Below are positions 43,356 through 52,638 of a DNA stretch of 64,000 nt, in pieces. The stretch covers positions 8,428-72,427 of the forward strand of contig DBTS01000006.1 of the NCBI GenBank assembly GCA_002307175.1, written 5' to 3'. The notes beneath the pieces were generated by a model. The model made no database searches and was not told the origin of the DNA. It was given only the letters and a program-made list of their open reading frames with translations. Both the position numbers and the translations under genes were made by a program. Within the stretch, counting starts at the first letter, position 1, and the number at the start of each line of letters is the position of its first letter. The DNA comes from Rhodocyclaceae bacterium UBA1310 (GTDB lineage: Bacteria; Pseudomonadota; Gammaproteobacteria; Burkholderiales; Rhodocyclaceae).

Positions 43356-44627
43356 TCATGGTTTTTGTTTTTTCAGGACAATCAGCCATCCGATTGAAGC
43401 CATTCCCCATTCACTTAATGTCAGGGAGAAAATGAAACCCGTGTAGTTGAGCTGGCTGGACAGGAAGGGCGCAGACAACAAAAACAGCATAATGCCGGAT
43501 AGTTCCAGTCCGCATCGCAGCCAGGGTTTTTTTAAACCCATCAGAATTGTGCTGGCGGTCAGGCGCATGCAGATGGCGGGGCAAATAAATGCAAGTCTGG
43601 AGAGCACTTCCGGGATTTGAGTGTATTGCTTGCCAAAGAGAAAAACGAACAGTGGCGCGCATATCCAGAGCATGGCACCCGCGATGGCTCCATACGCCAG
43701 GGAAATGGCAAACATCCAGTAACTCAACTTGGCCGATGAGGTGTTGTTTGCGGATTCCTTGAAGATGCGGGGGGTTGCGGCGGTTGACATGGCAACGATA
43801 GGTAATGCGAGCGCTGCGACGATGCGGGCCCCTGCGGAGTAGGTGCCGGCGTTTGAGGCACCTATCAGTCTGGGGGAGAGTGCCTTGTCGAGCTCGAAGG
43901 TGCCGCTGTATGTCAGCATCAGTACTGCGTAGCCCAGTGTGTTGCGAATATCCTTGATGGAGGGCAGTCTCCAATAACCCATTGAGGGCCAGAGGCCGGG
44001 CAGGCGTTTCTGGATGTAGAGCCAGGTCAGGATGGCCGAGGTGATGTAGCCGACCGCAAATATTTCCAGCGCATGCTGCTTTTCGACGAGCAGTAATCCC
44101 AAAAGCATGATTGCGCGGAGTATGAGAGGCAGGCTGAGCAGCAATTGGGATTCAGCCGTTCTGGACAAGCCTTGCAACTCGCAGGTGGCAAGATAGTTCA
44201 AAGGCTGGATGATGAGCTCTGTCATGCCAATGAGAAGTACGGCGGCAAGCGGGATGGCCTCCTTCGGGAAGAGTCCGATGACGATTGCCAGATAGCTCAG
44301 CAGGAGTACCGTGCCGCAAAACAGGGTGGTGGGGATGGCAAACGGCAGAATGCGTGTGCGGTTGGCCGGGTCTATGGCGGTTTCACCGAGCAGCACCAGA
44401 TGGGTTCCCAGGGTGGAAAGCGTGCCGAACAGGATGGCCAGCGCGGTGATGGCCGAGAATTCTCCGAACTGGGCAGGGCCGAGCAGACGTGCCAGAAAGA
44501 TCAGCGTGGCGGCTTGCGCGACGAGCCGTACGCCAAATACCACGGTGGTCTTGAGCGTATTCCGGGCGATATTTCCGGAGAGCAGCTTTTGCAGCAGATT
44601 GCGGATGCGGTAATAGGCTTCGGGCAT
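43356..44627 (-). CDS. Wzx-type polysaccharide flippase
   Basis: 423 residues with about twelve membrane helices in the MOP-superfamily pattern. It opens with GNIARNTLKTTVVFGVRLVA and LIFLARLLGPAQFGEFSAIT, the usual N-terminal signature of oligosaccharide flippases, and the later half repeats the two-lobed pattern. The start at 44627 is preferred because the open frame further upstream adds a Pro/Gly-rich leader without membrane helices. It moves lipid-linked repeat units across the inner membrane for O-antigen or exopolysaccharide. A flippase is unusual inside a phage module. Confidence 0.8.
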   Translation of the reverse strand: MPEAYYRIRNLLQKLLSGNIARNTLKTTVVFGVRLVAQAATLIFLARLLGPAQFGEFSAITALAILFGTLSTLGTHLVLLGETAIDPANRTRILPFAIPTTLFCGTVLLLSYLAIVIGLFPKEAIPLAAVLLIGMTELIIQPLNYLATCELQGLSRTAESQLLLSLPLILRAIMLLGLLLVEKQHALEIFAVGYITSAILTWLYIQKRLPGLWPSMGYWRLPSIKDIRNTLGYAVLMLTYSGTFELDKALSPRLIGASNAGTYSAGARIVAALALPIVAMSTAATPRIFKESANNTSSAKLSYWMFAISLAYGAIAGAMLWICAPLFVFLFGKQYTQIPEVLSRLAFICPAICMRLTASTILMGLKKPWLRCGLELSGIMLFLLSAPFLSSQLNYTGFIFSLTLSEWGMASIGWLIVLKKQKP

Positions 44628-44928
44628 GGGCTGTGGGTTGAATGAGGATTCCGGGGCCGTTTGACTGCCTGCAGGTGTCCCTGACTTTAGGCCCCAAATG
44701 ATGCAGGCCCAGTGGTCTGCCCTGTGGGTGGGGTGCCGTTGGCCACTGACGGACGCTATCAGCCGGGCAGTCTCGCCCATCCAGCTTTTTCACGCAACTG
44801 CCCGGTAGCCTGCCGGACAATTCGGGTGGAGGGGTGGCTGCATCCCCTGTAGGGTTTGAGGGGAGGGGGGCAGGTCTTTAGGCTGGTCGGGTCTTCATTG
44901 ACCCAATTTGCTGAGGAGCCCATCCATC
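44628..44928. other. 301-base spacer before the second virion block
   Basis: No gene is seen. The last bases hold GAGGAG, 10 bases before the start at 44929. A plausible promoter region for the second virion block, but no clear hexamers stand out. Confidence 0.45.
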
Positions 44929-45510
44929 ATGAATCTGCGTACCGAACTTTCCCGCGAGCTGGCCGCTGAGCGTTTTGACCAGACTGCTGCAGGCCTGTAT
45001 TTTCCCCGCCCCGGGGTGCTGGCCAGCGGCGAGTATATCGACCGCATCAACGGCGGTGCCTGGGAGCGCACCCGGAATCTTATTGTAACCGAAGGTCTGG
45101 TCTACATCCTGAATGTTGCACTGGGGAGCGTGGCCAAGCCGACGGCTTTCTATATTGCGCTGTTTTCGGGCTCCACGGCGCCGACGGCTTCGTGGACGGC
45201 TGCGCAGTTTGCCTCGGTGGCCGGGGAGGTGGTGAGCCTGACGGAAGGTTACACGGCTGCGACCCGCCCGGTGTGGAAGCCCACTGATGCGGGCAGCACG
45301 TCAGCGATCGACAATACGGGCAATGTGGCCAGCGTGACGATGGCGACCACGGGTTCGCTTACGGTAACGGGCGCTGCGCTCCTGACCAGCGCTGTGCGCG
45401 GCGGCACGACCGGCACCCTGCTGTCTGCTACCAAATACGCTTCGCCGCGCACCTTCCAGGATGGCGATACTTACGATATCGGTTACCGGCTGACGCTTTC
45501 GGCGGGTTGA
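44929..45510 (+). CDS. Phage structural protein, first gene of second virion block
   Basis: 193 residues from the ATG at 44929. The N-terminus has GLYFPRPGVLASGEYIDRIN and NLIVTEGLVYILNVALGSVA, followed by an all-beta, Gly/Thr/Ser-rich body (FYIALFSGSTAPTASWTAAQ; TVTGAALLTSAVRGGTTGTL). Proteins with this opening are common in phage structural operons. The FYIALFSG strand recalls VYLIDSG in the gene at 31905, so they may share a fold. The next gene starts five bases after its stop. Confidence 0.65.
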   Translation: MNLRTELSRELAAERFDQTAAGLYFPRPGVLASGEYIDRINGGAWERTRNLIVTEGLVYILNVALGSVAKPTAFYIALFSGSTAPTASWTAAQFASVAGEVVSLTEGYTAATRPVWKPTDAGSTSAIDNTGNVASVTMATTGSLTVTGAALLTSAVRGGTTGTLLSATKYASPRTFQDGDTYDIGYRLTLSAG

Positions 45511-45514
45511 TCGC

Positions 45515-48235
45515 ATGTTGTCCGCGCGGCCCTACGGGCTGTTTGTGCCGGATGGCGGCGAGTTGGGGCAGGAGGATCTGGCTGCCGTAGACGCCCAGGT
45601 GCGGCGGCTTTCCAATCTGCAGCAGGCTGGCGGGCTGCCGTCGATGAAGATGGTGCGCACGCTGCCCGGTGGTGGCAGCGTGATTGTGCAGAGCATCGGC
45701 GGCGTGCTGCGCGCCATTGTGCAGCAGTCGGTGGCGGCCGCGCAGGCCGTGACGGACACCACGGCGAAGAGCTACATCCCGATGCTCTTCTCCGGCGTGG
45801 TGACGGCAGCCTCGATGACTGACAATGGCGGTGTGGGCCTGCGCCTGAGCACGCAGACGCGGCGGCGGATTGCCGGTTACCCGAAGCGTGACGAGGCGCT
45901 GCCGGCGAAGGATCAGAGGCTGCAGCGCTTCGTGATCAAGTTCAGCGAGATGGTGCAGGAGCTGGACCCCGCGTTGAATCTGCCGGAATCCAGCGTGACC
46001 TATACCCAGTACGTGCGCCAGCGCCCGACCTGGTATTCCGGCGCGATGGCCGAGGTGATGCAGATTGTGGGAGGCTACGGGCGGCAGGATCTCTCCAGCC
46101 TGCCCAAAGCCAATGCAGTCGAGCAGGCGCGCATGGTGATTCCTGCGAATGTGATGGATGCCATCCGCCGCGAGCTGGGCAACACGCACCTGCCGGGCTA
46201 TTCCGGCGTGCCGCCGCAGAATGGGCAGTTCCAGTTCGACTACAAATTCATTCAGACCCACGGTGTGGGCTTTGATGCTACTGGCGCCCCCTGGCTGCTG
46301 CGCATCAAGTCTGGCGGTGTGTATGCGATGCCGTTGCCCATCGTGCCTGCTACTGCTACCAAGGCGTTCCGGGCTTACATCGAGAAGGTGGGCGATCAGG
46401 AAATCCTCGCCATTCTGGATCGCTTCGGTGCCATGCCCAGCGGCGAGAGCTTCCCCACAATTTCAGGCGCTTTCGAGGCGTGGCGGCGGGCCGGCGTGAT
46501 TATCAAGCTGTGCGCAGCCGATGAGTTCTACACGCACACGGCGTATTCCACGGCCTGTGGCTGGTCGTTCAACGCCAAAGGCACAGAAGCCTTCAATACT
46601 TGTTACGACTACGATGAGGACGGCACCGGCTATGCCTACGGCCTCGCCTACACGCTCCGCATCAGCTATGGCAAGGCGGATTACAACGGCCGCCTGCCTG
46701 CCAACCTGCAATACGACGATGCGCAGGATCGCGCTGTGGTGACTGCCTACCTGGCAGCGCTCTACAAGCTGATGGGCGCCAGTCTCGCGAAGAATGCCTC
46801 CGGCAGCAGCGCATCCAGCACAAGCACTAGTAGCGGCGGCATTTCCTATTCTGGCAGTGGCGGGTCTTCCTCAAGCAGCAGCACCACCACCACCGACACC
46901 TCGCTCGCCTCGCGCTACGAAGCCATCAAATACAAGTGGCGACGCAAGAGCGCAGCCGAACTGCTGGCGCGGGCCAAGTCCGTCACCCAGGTCACCAGCA
47001 CCGAAGTGGATTACTGGGACAATCTGGAGCTCGATCCCATTGCCACGCACACGGCCAGCATCACGCAGGTTGCGCGGGGCTGGCTCTACAACAAGACGCC
47101 TTCCACCTCGGATTACGCGCCGCAGTTCAAATTTCCTGAGCCGGCGCTGGGGGGCTGTGTTTCGCATGACTTTCTGCCCATGATCGGCTCGGGTGGCAAC
47201 CTGAAATGCGACACCATCATGTATGGCTACTACATCGGCGATACGCTCAAGGTGGTGAAGTATTTCTACGACCCGGACAGTTCCAGTACCACGTCGGAGA
47301 ACGATTTCGATGACTGCATGATCGTGGGATCCTGGACTGAGACGGTCTACACCACGCCCAAGGTGCCAATGGGGAATTTCTACACCACGGATTTTGATGA
47401 CCGCAAGATGGCGGCAGACACTTCGACGGTGACGACCATTGTCGGCAAGGATCTGGGTTACGACACCACGCCAAGCTTTGCATACGATGGCTTCTTTTAT
47501 CGCATTGGAAAGCTCACGCGGGCGCGCCACTACCAGCACACCACTACTGAGACGACCACCAAGGGGTATGGCCTGGGGCTGGCGGTGTGCGTACCTTACC
47601 TGTGCCGCAATGCGCTGCTGTATGCAAAGCGCGAATCAACATCGGGGGGCAGTGTTACCAAGAGCGTGCAGTTGGGCTCTGTGCAGGATCCCTATAGCTA
47701 CCGTTTCTGGACCTGGGATTTTGTTTTCCGGTGGATTGGAGAAATTGAGGTGATGAGTGGCGACCCTTATCCCAAGGATGAAAACCCGGTGTGGGCCAGC
47801 ATGGAGAGCTACAGTCCGGGCGGTTGCAGTGATTTTGCCGATAACGGGCCGTGGCTCTCACTGCCGGCAGACATCACTTACATCGTGCATCCTAAAGCTA
47901 ACGAGCATTGGGAGAGTGGCGGCGGCTCGACGCCGAACGTCAAGGAATACTCGACGACCACGAAAAGCGGCAGCACCGAATCGAGTGCCCTGAAGCTGAG
48001 TTTCCCGGCGCAGGAGCAGACGCTCTCGGTGAAGCCGGAGAACTGGTACTGGACGCCTTCACCGGATGAATCGGGTTCGCTTTTCTATCGTGACGCCTCT
48101 AGGGTTTTATTCGGCAGCGTCACCTATGCCAATGTATCGGAGACGGCTGGCAGCAGCGGGCGCGTGCACTGGGGCTACTCCGTGCTGACCGATCACAAAT
48201 CCGCCCATCATTTCATAGGTGTCATCAATGAGTAG
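45515..48235 (+). CDS. Large virion protein, 906 residues
   Basis: A long, mostly soluble protein without signal peptide. The N-terminus (residues 1-130) is mixed, with LFVPDGGELGQEDLAAVDAQ. A Ser/Thr/Gly-rich linker at about 427-460 divides it into two halves. The second half is beta-like with many aromatic residues (DYWDNLELDPIATHTASITQ; NFYTTDFDDRKMAADTSTVT) and several Cys. Its size and place suggest a tail or baseplate-like structural protein. I recognise no family. Its stop lies inside the next gene's start (ATGAGTAG). Confidence 0.6.
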   Translation: MLSARPYGLFVPDGGELGQEDLAAVDAQVRRLSNLQQAGGLPSMKMVRTLPGGGSVIVQSIGGVLRAIVQQSVAAAQAVTDTTAKSYIPMLFSGVVTAASMTDNGGVGLRLSTQTRRRIAGYPKRDEALPAKDQRLQRFVIKFSEMVQELDPALNLPESSVTYTQYVRQRPTWYSGAMAEVMQIVGGYGRQDLSSLPKANAVEQARMVIPANVMDAIRRELGNTHLPGYSGVPPQNGQFQFDYKFIQTHGVGFDATGAPWLLRIKSGGVYAMPLPIVPATATKAFRAYIEKVGDQEILAILDRFGAMPSGESFPTISGAFEAWRRAGVIIKLCAADEFYTHTAYSTACGWSFNAKGTEAFNTCYDYDEDGTGYAYGLAYTLRISYGKADYNGRLPANLQYDDAQDRAVVTAYLAALYKLMGASLAKNASGSSASSTSTSSGGISYSGSGGSSSSSSTTTTDTSLASRYEAIKYKWRRKSAAELLARAKSVTQVTSTEVDYWDNLELDPIATHTASITQVARGWLYNKTPSTSDYAPQFKFPEPALGGCVSHDFLPMIGSGGNLKCDTIMYGYYIGDTLKVVKYFYDPDSSSTTSENDFDDCMIVGSWTETVYTTPKVPMGNFYTTDFDDRKMAADTSTVTTIVGKDLGYDTTPSFAYDGFFYRIGKLTRARHYQHTTTETTTKGYGLGLAVCVPYLCRNALLYAKRESTSGGSVTKSVQLGSVQDPYSYRFWTWDFVFRWIGEIEVMSGDPYPKDENPVWASMESYSPGGCSDFADNGPWLSLPADITYIVHPKANEHWESGGGSTPNVKEYSTTTKSGSTESSALKLSFPAQEQTLSVKPENWYWTPSPDESGSLFYRDASRVLFGSVTYANVSETAGSSGRVHWGYSVLTDHKSAHHFIGVINE

Positions 48236-49385
48236 TACCTATCGCGACGACAACACCGATGGCGCCGCAGCCATGGACAGCAGCTGGGGCGGATTCATCG
48301 TTCTGGCTGAAGAAGCGGCCAGCCTTGCCGGTGTGCTGCTCTTTGGCCTGCTTGTGGCGCACGATGGCGGTGCCGCCGTCGCGACCGACAGCCTCAGCGA
48401 TGCCGTGCTCAGCCTGTTTGCCGAAACCGCCACTGCAGCCAGCAGCGTGCCCAGCCATCTGGCGGCTGCCAATCTCGTGAAAGAGCAGGGCAGTGTGCGT
48501 GACAAGGCACTGCCGGTACTACGTGTGATGCATGAGGACCGCGCCCTCATCAGTGACGCCATTGCCTATAGCACCACCCTGCAGACGAGCACTGATTCCG
48601 CCGTAGCCGTGGATGCCGTGCTGGCACAGCGGAAGATGGCGAGTGCCCTGGCCGAGCAGGCCACGCTTGCTGATAGCGCCTGGCAGGCGGCACAGTCGAT
48701 GGTGGCAGACACCGCACTGGCGACTGATGCCAGCTTCTCCGCCGTCAGCACCGCTCATGGCCTTGGCGACTCATTCCAGGCGACAGATGCCACCACGGGA
48801 ATGTTGCGCGCCCGCGAACAGCTGTGGGGTGGCGCGAGCGGCACCAGCAGCGTCAGCCAGCACCTGGCGGCGCGGGATTTTGTGTACGACTGGATGGATG
48901 CCGGCGATAGCGGCATGCAGCCGCGCCGCGCCGTGGCCTGGACGGCCAACACCACCAACTGGGCCATGAGCCGCTACGAGCCCTTCGACTTCACCTCGCT
49001 TGCCGTGATCAATGGCGTGATCTGCGCCACCGCTGAAGATGGCGTCTATGCCCTCGACGGAGAAGACGAAACCATCACCGCCACGCTGACCACCGGGCTG
49101 CTGGATGTGGGGCAGGGCCAGCTCGCGCACCTTACCGATGCCTATCTTGCCTATGAGCTTGATGGCAGCGCCAGCATGACAGTCAGCCAGACACAGGGCG
49201 GCAGCAAAGTTGCCTACACCTACCAGTTGCCCGCCAAGCCTGCCGACACGCTGACCACTGGCCGCTTTCAGCTGGGCCGGGGGCTGCGCGGGCGGCACTT
49301 CGCCTTCTCTTTGCAGCTCACCGGCAAGGCAGGCTACATCAATGATCTGCGGGTCTCGGCCCTGCCGGTCAAACGGAGGGTTTGA
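48228..49385 (+). CDS. Virion-block protein, 385 residues
   Basis: Start ATG at 48228, overlapping the previous stop by eight bases. Residues 10-220 are Ala/Ser-rich helix with repeated short motifs (AATASSVPSHLAAANL; ATDSLSDAVLSLFAET; SVSQHLAARDFVYDWMDAGD). Residues 235-385 are a beta domain (VINGVICATAEDGVYALDGE; LTGKAGYINDLRVSALPV). The beta part resembles the C-terminal barrel of some phage tail proteins. No catalytic motif. Function inferred from operon position only. Confidence 0.55.
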   Translation: MSSTYRDDNTDGAAAMDSSWGGFIVLAEEAASLAGVLLFGLLVAHDGGAAVATDSLSDAVLSLFAETATAASSVPSHLAAANLVKEQGSVRDKALPVLRVMHEDRALISDAIAYSTTLQTSTDSAVAVDAVLAQRKMASALAEQATLADSAWQAAQSMVADTALATDASFSAVSTAHGLGDSFQATDATTGMLRAREQLWGGASGTSSVSQHLAARDFVYDWMDAGDSGMQPRRAVAWTANTTNWAMSRYEPFDFTSLAVINGVICATAEDGVYALDGEDETITATLTTGLLDVGQGQLAHLTDAYLAYELDGSASMTVSQTQGGSKVAYTYQLPAKPADTLTTGRFQLGRGLRGRHFAFSLQLTGKAGYINDLRVSALPVKRRV

Positions 49386-49387
49386 AC

Positions 49388-51283
49388 ATGAGCAGTGCCA
49401 TTGCCGACGGCAGCATTCTGGATACCGCCATCGATTTCGTCAGCGAACGTGTCACCAACATCAATTCCACCGTCAGCGAATACAGTGGCAAATTGCAGCT
49501 TGCGCTCGATGAGCTGGCCACCATCCAGGTGGCGGACGTTGCCGCCCCCGCAGACCTGCCAGCAGCCACAACAGCAGAGCCGGTGTTCGATCTGAGTGAT
49601 CCACCCGCCTATGCCGACAGCACGCTGACGATGCCCACCGTCCCCACGGCAATCGATATCGACAGCCTGCTCAGTGATCTCGACATCGCCGATATGGATG
49701 CGCTGCCCGATGCGCCGGCCACCGTCACGCTCACGCTGCCGGATGCCCCCAGCATGGGCACGCACACCGCACCAAGCCGGCCTGATGTTGACACCGCTCT
49801 GAGCTACCCGGCTTCCCCCGATCTGGCCATGCCCACGATGGACACGCTCAGCGCCATCACGCTGCCGGATTTCGTCTACCCCGAGTTCCCGGATTTCACC
49901 GATCAGCCGCCGGTGGCTGCGCTCACCGTGCCCGAGCCCTTCATCAACTGGGCCGAGCCGCAGTATCAATCCGAAATGCTCGATGCGCTGCAGGCCCAGG
50001 TGCGCGAGATGATGGCGGGCTCCACCGGCATGCCGCGTGCTGTTGAAGACGCGCTCTTTGCCCGCGCCCGTGAGCGGGATTCTGCAGAAACCAATCGCGC
50101 CGTGCAGGAGGCTGTCGATACCTTTGCCTCGCGTGGCTTCTCGATGCCCCCCGGCATGCTCGCCAAGCAGATCAACGTGGTGCGCGAGCAGGGCCGCCTC
50201 AAGGCTGCCGAAACCAACCGCGACATCCTAACCCAGGCCGCGCAGTGGCAGATCGATGCGATCCGCTTCGCCGTGCAGCAGGGCCTCGCGCTTGAACAGC
50301 TCACCACCAACCTCTACAGCAACATGGTGGGCCGCCTCTTCGAAGTTGCCAAGTACCAGGCTGAAAGCCAGCTCAATGTCTTCAACGCCCAGGTATCTCT
50401 GTTCAATGCCCAGAGCCAGGCTTTCGCCAACCTCGTACAGGTTTATAAAACTAAGGTAGACGCTGCCAACGCCAAGCTCCAGGCCTACAAGACAGCTATC
50501 GATGCGCAGGTTGCCATCGGCCAGCTCAACGCCCAGAAAGTCGATATCTACAAAGCCCGCCTTGGCGCCGTGCAGACCAGCGTGGATCTCTTCCGCGCGC
50601 AGATGGAAGCCGTCAAGGTGCGTGCCGATGTCATTGCCACGCAGTTCCAGGTCTACCGCACCGAAGTGGATGCCTACGCACAGGAAATCGGCGCCGAAAA
50701 GCTCAAGTTCGATGCCTACAGCGCCCAGGTGCAGGGCGAAACTGCCAAGGCCAATCTGCTTGATGCCCAGGCCCGCGTCTACGCCACCACCATCCAGGGC
50801 CTCTCCAGCAAGGCCGATATCCGCGCCAAAGGCGCCCAGCTTCGCATGGATGCCGCCAAAACCAGGGTGCAGAAATACCTCGCCGATCTCGATGCCTACA
50901 AAGCCGAGATGCAGGCATCGCTCCAGCAGGTGCAATACGGCGTGCAGGTCTTCCAGGCCAAGGTCGAAGCCTGGAAAGCCACCGCCACCGCCGACATCTC
51001 CGCCGCCGAAGCCCAGAGCCGGTATGCCGACATGCAGACGCGCACCAACATCTCCTACGCCGAAATGCAGATCCACGAGTACCAGGCCAACATCCAGAAA
51101 GCCATCCAGCAGGCCCAGGTCACCCTCGAAGCCGCCAAGGCCATGGGTTCCTACTGCGCCCAGCTCGCCGCCGGGGCAATGTCGGCCATGCATGTATCGG
51201 CTGGGGTGTCGGGCAGTGGGTCAGCCAACTCGCAGGACAGCACCAGCACCTCCACGCAGACCAGCTACAGCTATTCCTATTGA
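49388..51283 (+). CDS. Long coiled-coil virion-block protein, 631 residues
   Basis: Residues 1-165 are Pro/Asp-rich and extended. Residues 175-600 form one continuous helical region with regularly spaced Tyr, Val and Lys in 11-residue steps (QVYKTKVDAANAKLQAYKTA, IGAEKLKFDAYSAQVQGETA, ADLDAYKAEMQASLQQVQYG), a pattern of long right-handed coiled coils. The tail is Ser/Thr/Gln/Tyr-rich. Such proteins in phages are tape-measure or internal ejection proteins. No transglycosylase motif is present. The start at 49388 follows a TTG start alternative six bases upstream. Confidence 0.6.
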   Translation: MSSAIADGSILDTAIDFVSERVTNINSTVSEYSGKLQLALDELATIQVADVAAPADLPAATTAEPVFDLSDPPAYADSTLTMPTVPTAIDIDSLLSDLDIADMDALPDAPATVTLTLPDAPSMGTHTAPSRPDVDTALSYPASPDLAMPTMDTLSAITLPDFVYPEFPDFTDQPPVAALTVPEPFINWAEPQYQSEMLDALQAQVREMMAGSTGMPRAVEDALFARARERDSAETNRAVQEAVDTFASRGFSMPPGMLAKQINVVREQGRLKAAETNRDILTQAAQWQIDAIRFAVQQGLALEQLTTNLYSNMVGRLFEVAKYQAESQLNVFNAQVSLFNAQSQAFANLVQVYKTKVDAANAKLQAYKTAIDAQVAIGQLNAQKVDIYKARLGAVQTSVDLFRAQMEAVKVRADVIATQFQVYRTEVDAYAQEIGAEKLKFDAYSAQVQGETAKANLLDAQARVYATTIQGLSSKADIRAKGAQLRMDAAKTRVQKYLADLDAYKAEMQASLQQVQYGVQVFQAKVEAWKATATADISAAEAQSRYADMQTRTNISYAEMQIHEYQANIQKAIQQAQVTLEAAKAMGSYCAQLAAGAMSAMHVSAGVSGSGSANSQDSTSTSTQTSYSYSY

Positions 51284-51355
51284 CCCCTCTGGGGTTTTGC
51301 AGGCATGCAGCCTGCGCGCAATATCCAATCAGCACTATCAACAGGAGCCGTTATT

Positions 51356-52501
51356 ATGTCTTATGGATTTCGAGCAGGTGGCAACACCAAGGTTCGGCGC
51401 CAGCCGAAGATGAACGACGACATCATCTCGGCCCTGCGCCGCTCCATGGCAGGCGATGATCCTCAATCCATGCCCCGGCAGCGCGGCAGCATGCCTCGCA
51501 CCGGCCTGCCGGCAGAGCTCGGTCACCGTATGCCGGTGAACCTCTCGAATGGAGAATTCGAGTTTACGCCCGAACAGATATATGCCATTGGGTTGCATGC
51601 TCTGGCCGCCATGCGTCATGGTAATAGGCCTGGGTTTGCGGATGGGAATGCTCCACAGCAGGGTTTGGGAGCCCAGGCTCTGGATTGGGTAAAACAGAAT
51701 GTCAGTCCGCTCGCTGGCGCCGGGAAGACCGGCTATGCAGTTGGTACCGGCCTTAACGACATGTTTCAAGGGGATTTCAAAAAGGGGGCAGGCGAGATAG
51801 CTGCTCAGGTTCCCGGAGCCCTTTCGCAATTCGCGCCGGATCTTGCAAAGAAGGTCAATCCGGTTCTTGGTGCAGGGCAGATGGGATACAACGTCGGCAA
51901 TGGCCTCAATGACGTGTTCCATGGTGATATTGCCAAAGGAGCCAAAGAGATTGCAGGGCAGATTCCCTCCGCTGTTTCAATGTTCGCCCCAAGCTTGTCC
52001 AAACCGCTACATTCATTAATGGATGCCGGGAAGGTCGGGATGGGGGTTGGAAACGGCCTTAACGATATGCTTCATGGCGATGTAGCGAAAGGAGCTCAGG
52101 AAGTGATTGGCCAGATGCCTAGTGCCCTCTCAACATTTTCACCCGCTCTTGCTGCCAAAGCCGCAAGTATGACGAAGTTGGGGATTAATCCTGTAAGTGC
52201 TGCGACGGCAGGCATGCAGGCTGCAGTTCAAGGGCTTCAGGATTCAAAAAATGGTTATCTGGATCACCTCCAGAATACATTTGGGACGCACTCTCTGGCA
52301 GGTGAGTTAGGCGTAAATGCACTGAATACATTGTCTCATCTTGGTAATAATTTGACTGGTGGTTATGCCGAAAGAATCGGTAACGGCATTGATGCTCTGG
52401 CTACCGGGCGAAAGTGGTCTGAAGGCTTCAATGAACAGGCGGATCGCGACAAATTCCTGGCCGAACAAAAAGCCAAACAGGCTGGTGCAGGGGCGCAGTA
52501 G
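51356..52501 (+). CDS. Virion-block protein with three 51-residue repeats (MSYGFRA type)
   Basis: 381 residues; AGGAG lies before the ATG at 51356. It shares its opening MSYGFRA and the segment TPEQIYAIGLHALAAMRHGN with the gene at 52639. Residues 118-268 are three repeats of 51 residues whose key block is G-x-GLNDxFxGDxxKGAxEI (GLND at 132, 183 and 234). The repeats alternate Gly/Ala-rich hydrophobic helices with polar turns and could insert in or cross a membrane. An internal or ejected virion protein is a reasonable guess. No enzyme motif. Confidence 0.6.
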   Translation: MSYGFRAGGNTKVRRQPKMNDDIISALRRSMAGDDPQSMPRQRGSMPRTGLPAELGHRMPVNLSNGEFEFTPEQIYAIGLHALAAMRHGNRPGFADGNAPQQGLGAQALDWVKQNVSPLAGAGKTGYAVGTGLNDMFQGDFKKGAGEIAAQVPGALSQFAPDLAKKVNPVLGAGQMGYNVGNGLNDVFHGDIAKGAKEIAGQIPSAVSMFAPSLSKPLHSLMDAGKVGMGVGNGLNDMLHGDVAKGAQEVIGQMPSALSTFSPALAAKAASMTKLGINPVSAATAGMQAAVQGLQDSKNGYLDHLQNTFGTHSLAGELGVNALNTLSHLGNNLTGGYAERIGNGIDALATGRKWSEGFNEQADRDKFLAEQKAKQAGAGAQ

Positions 52502-52638
52502 TGCAGGCAGTCATCCCGGTACGTTTTTGCGCCAGCGTGGTGTCAAGCGTACCTCTGTTCGATGCCGGGTATTGTCAGTGGCAGAACTGTTGATATAGTC
52601 AGAATTGTAGCCAAAATGCGGCTGGAGGGAGGTGGGAT

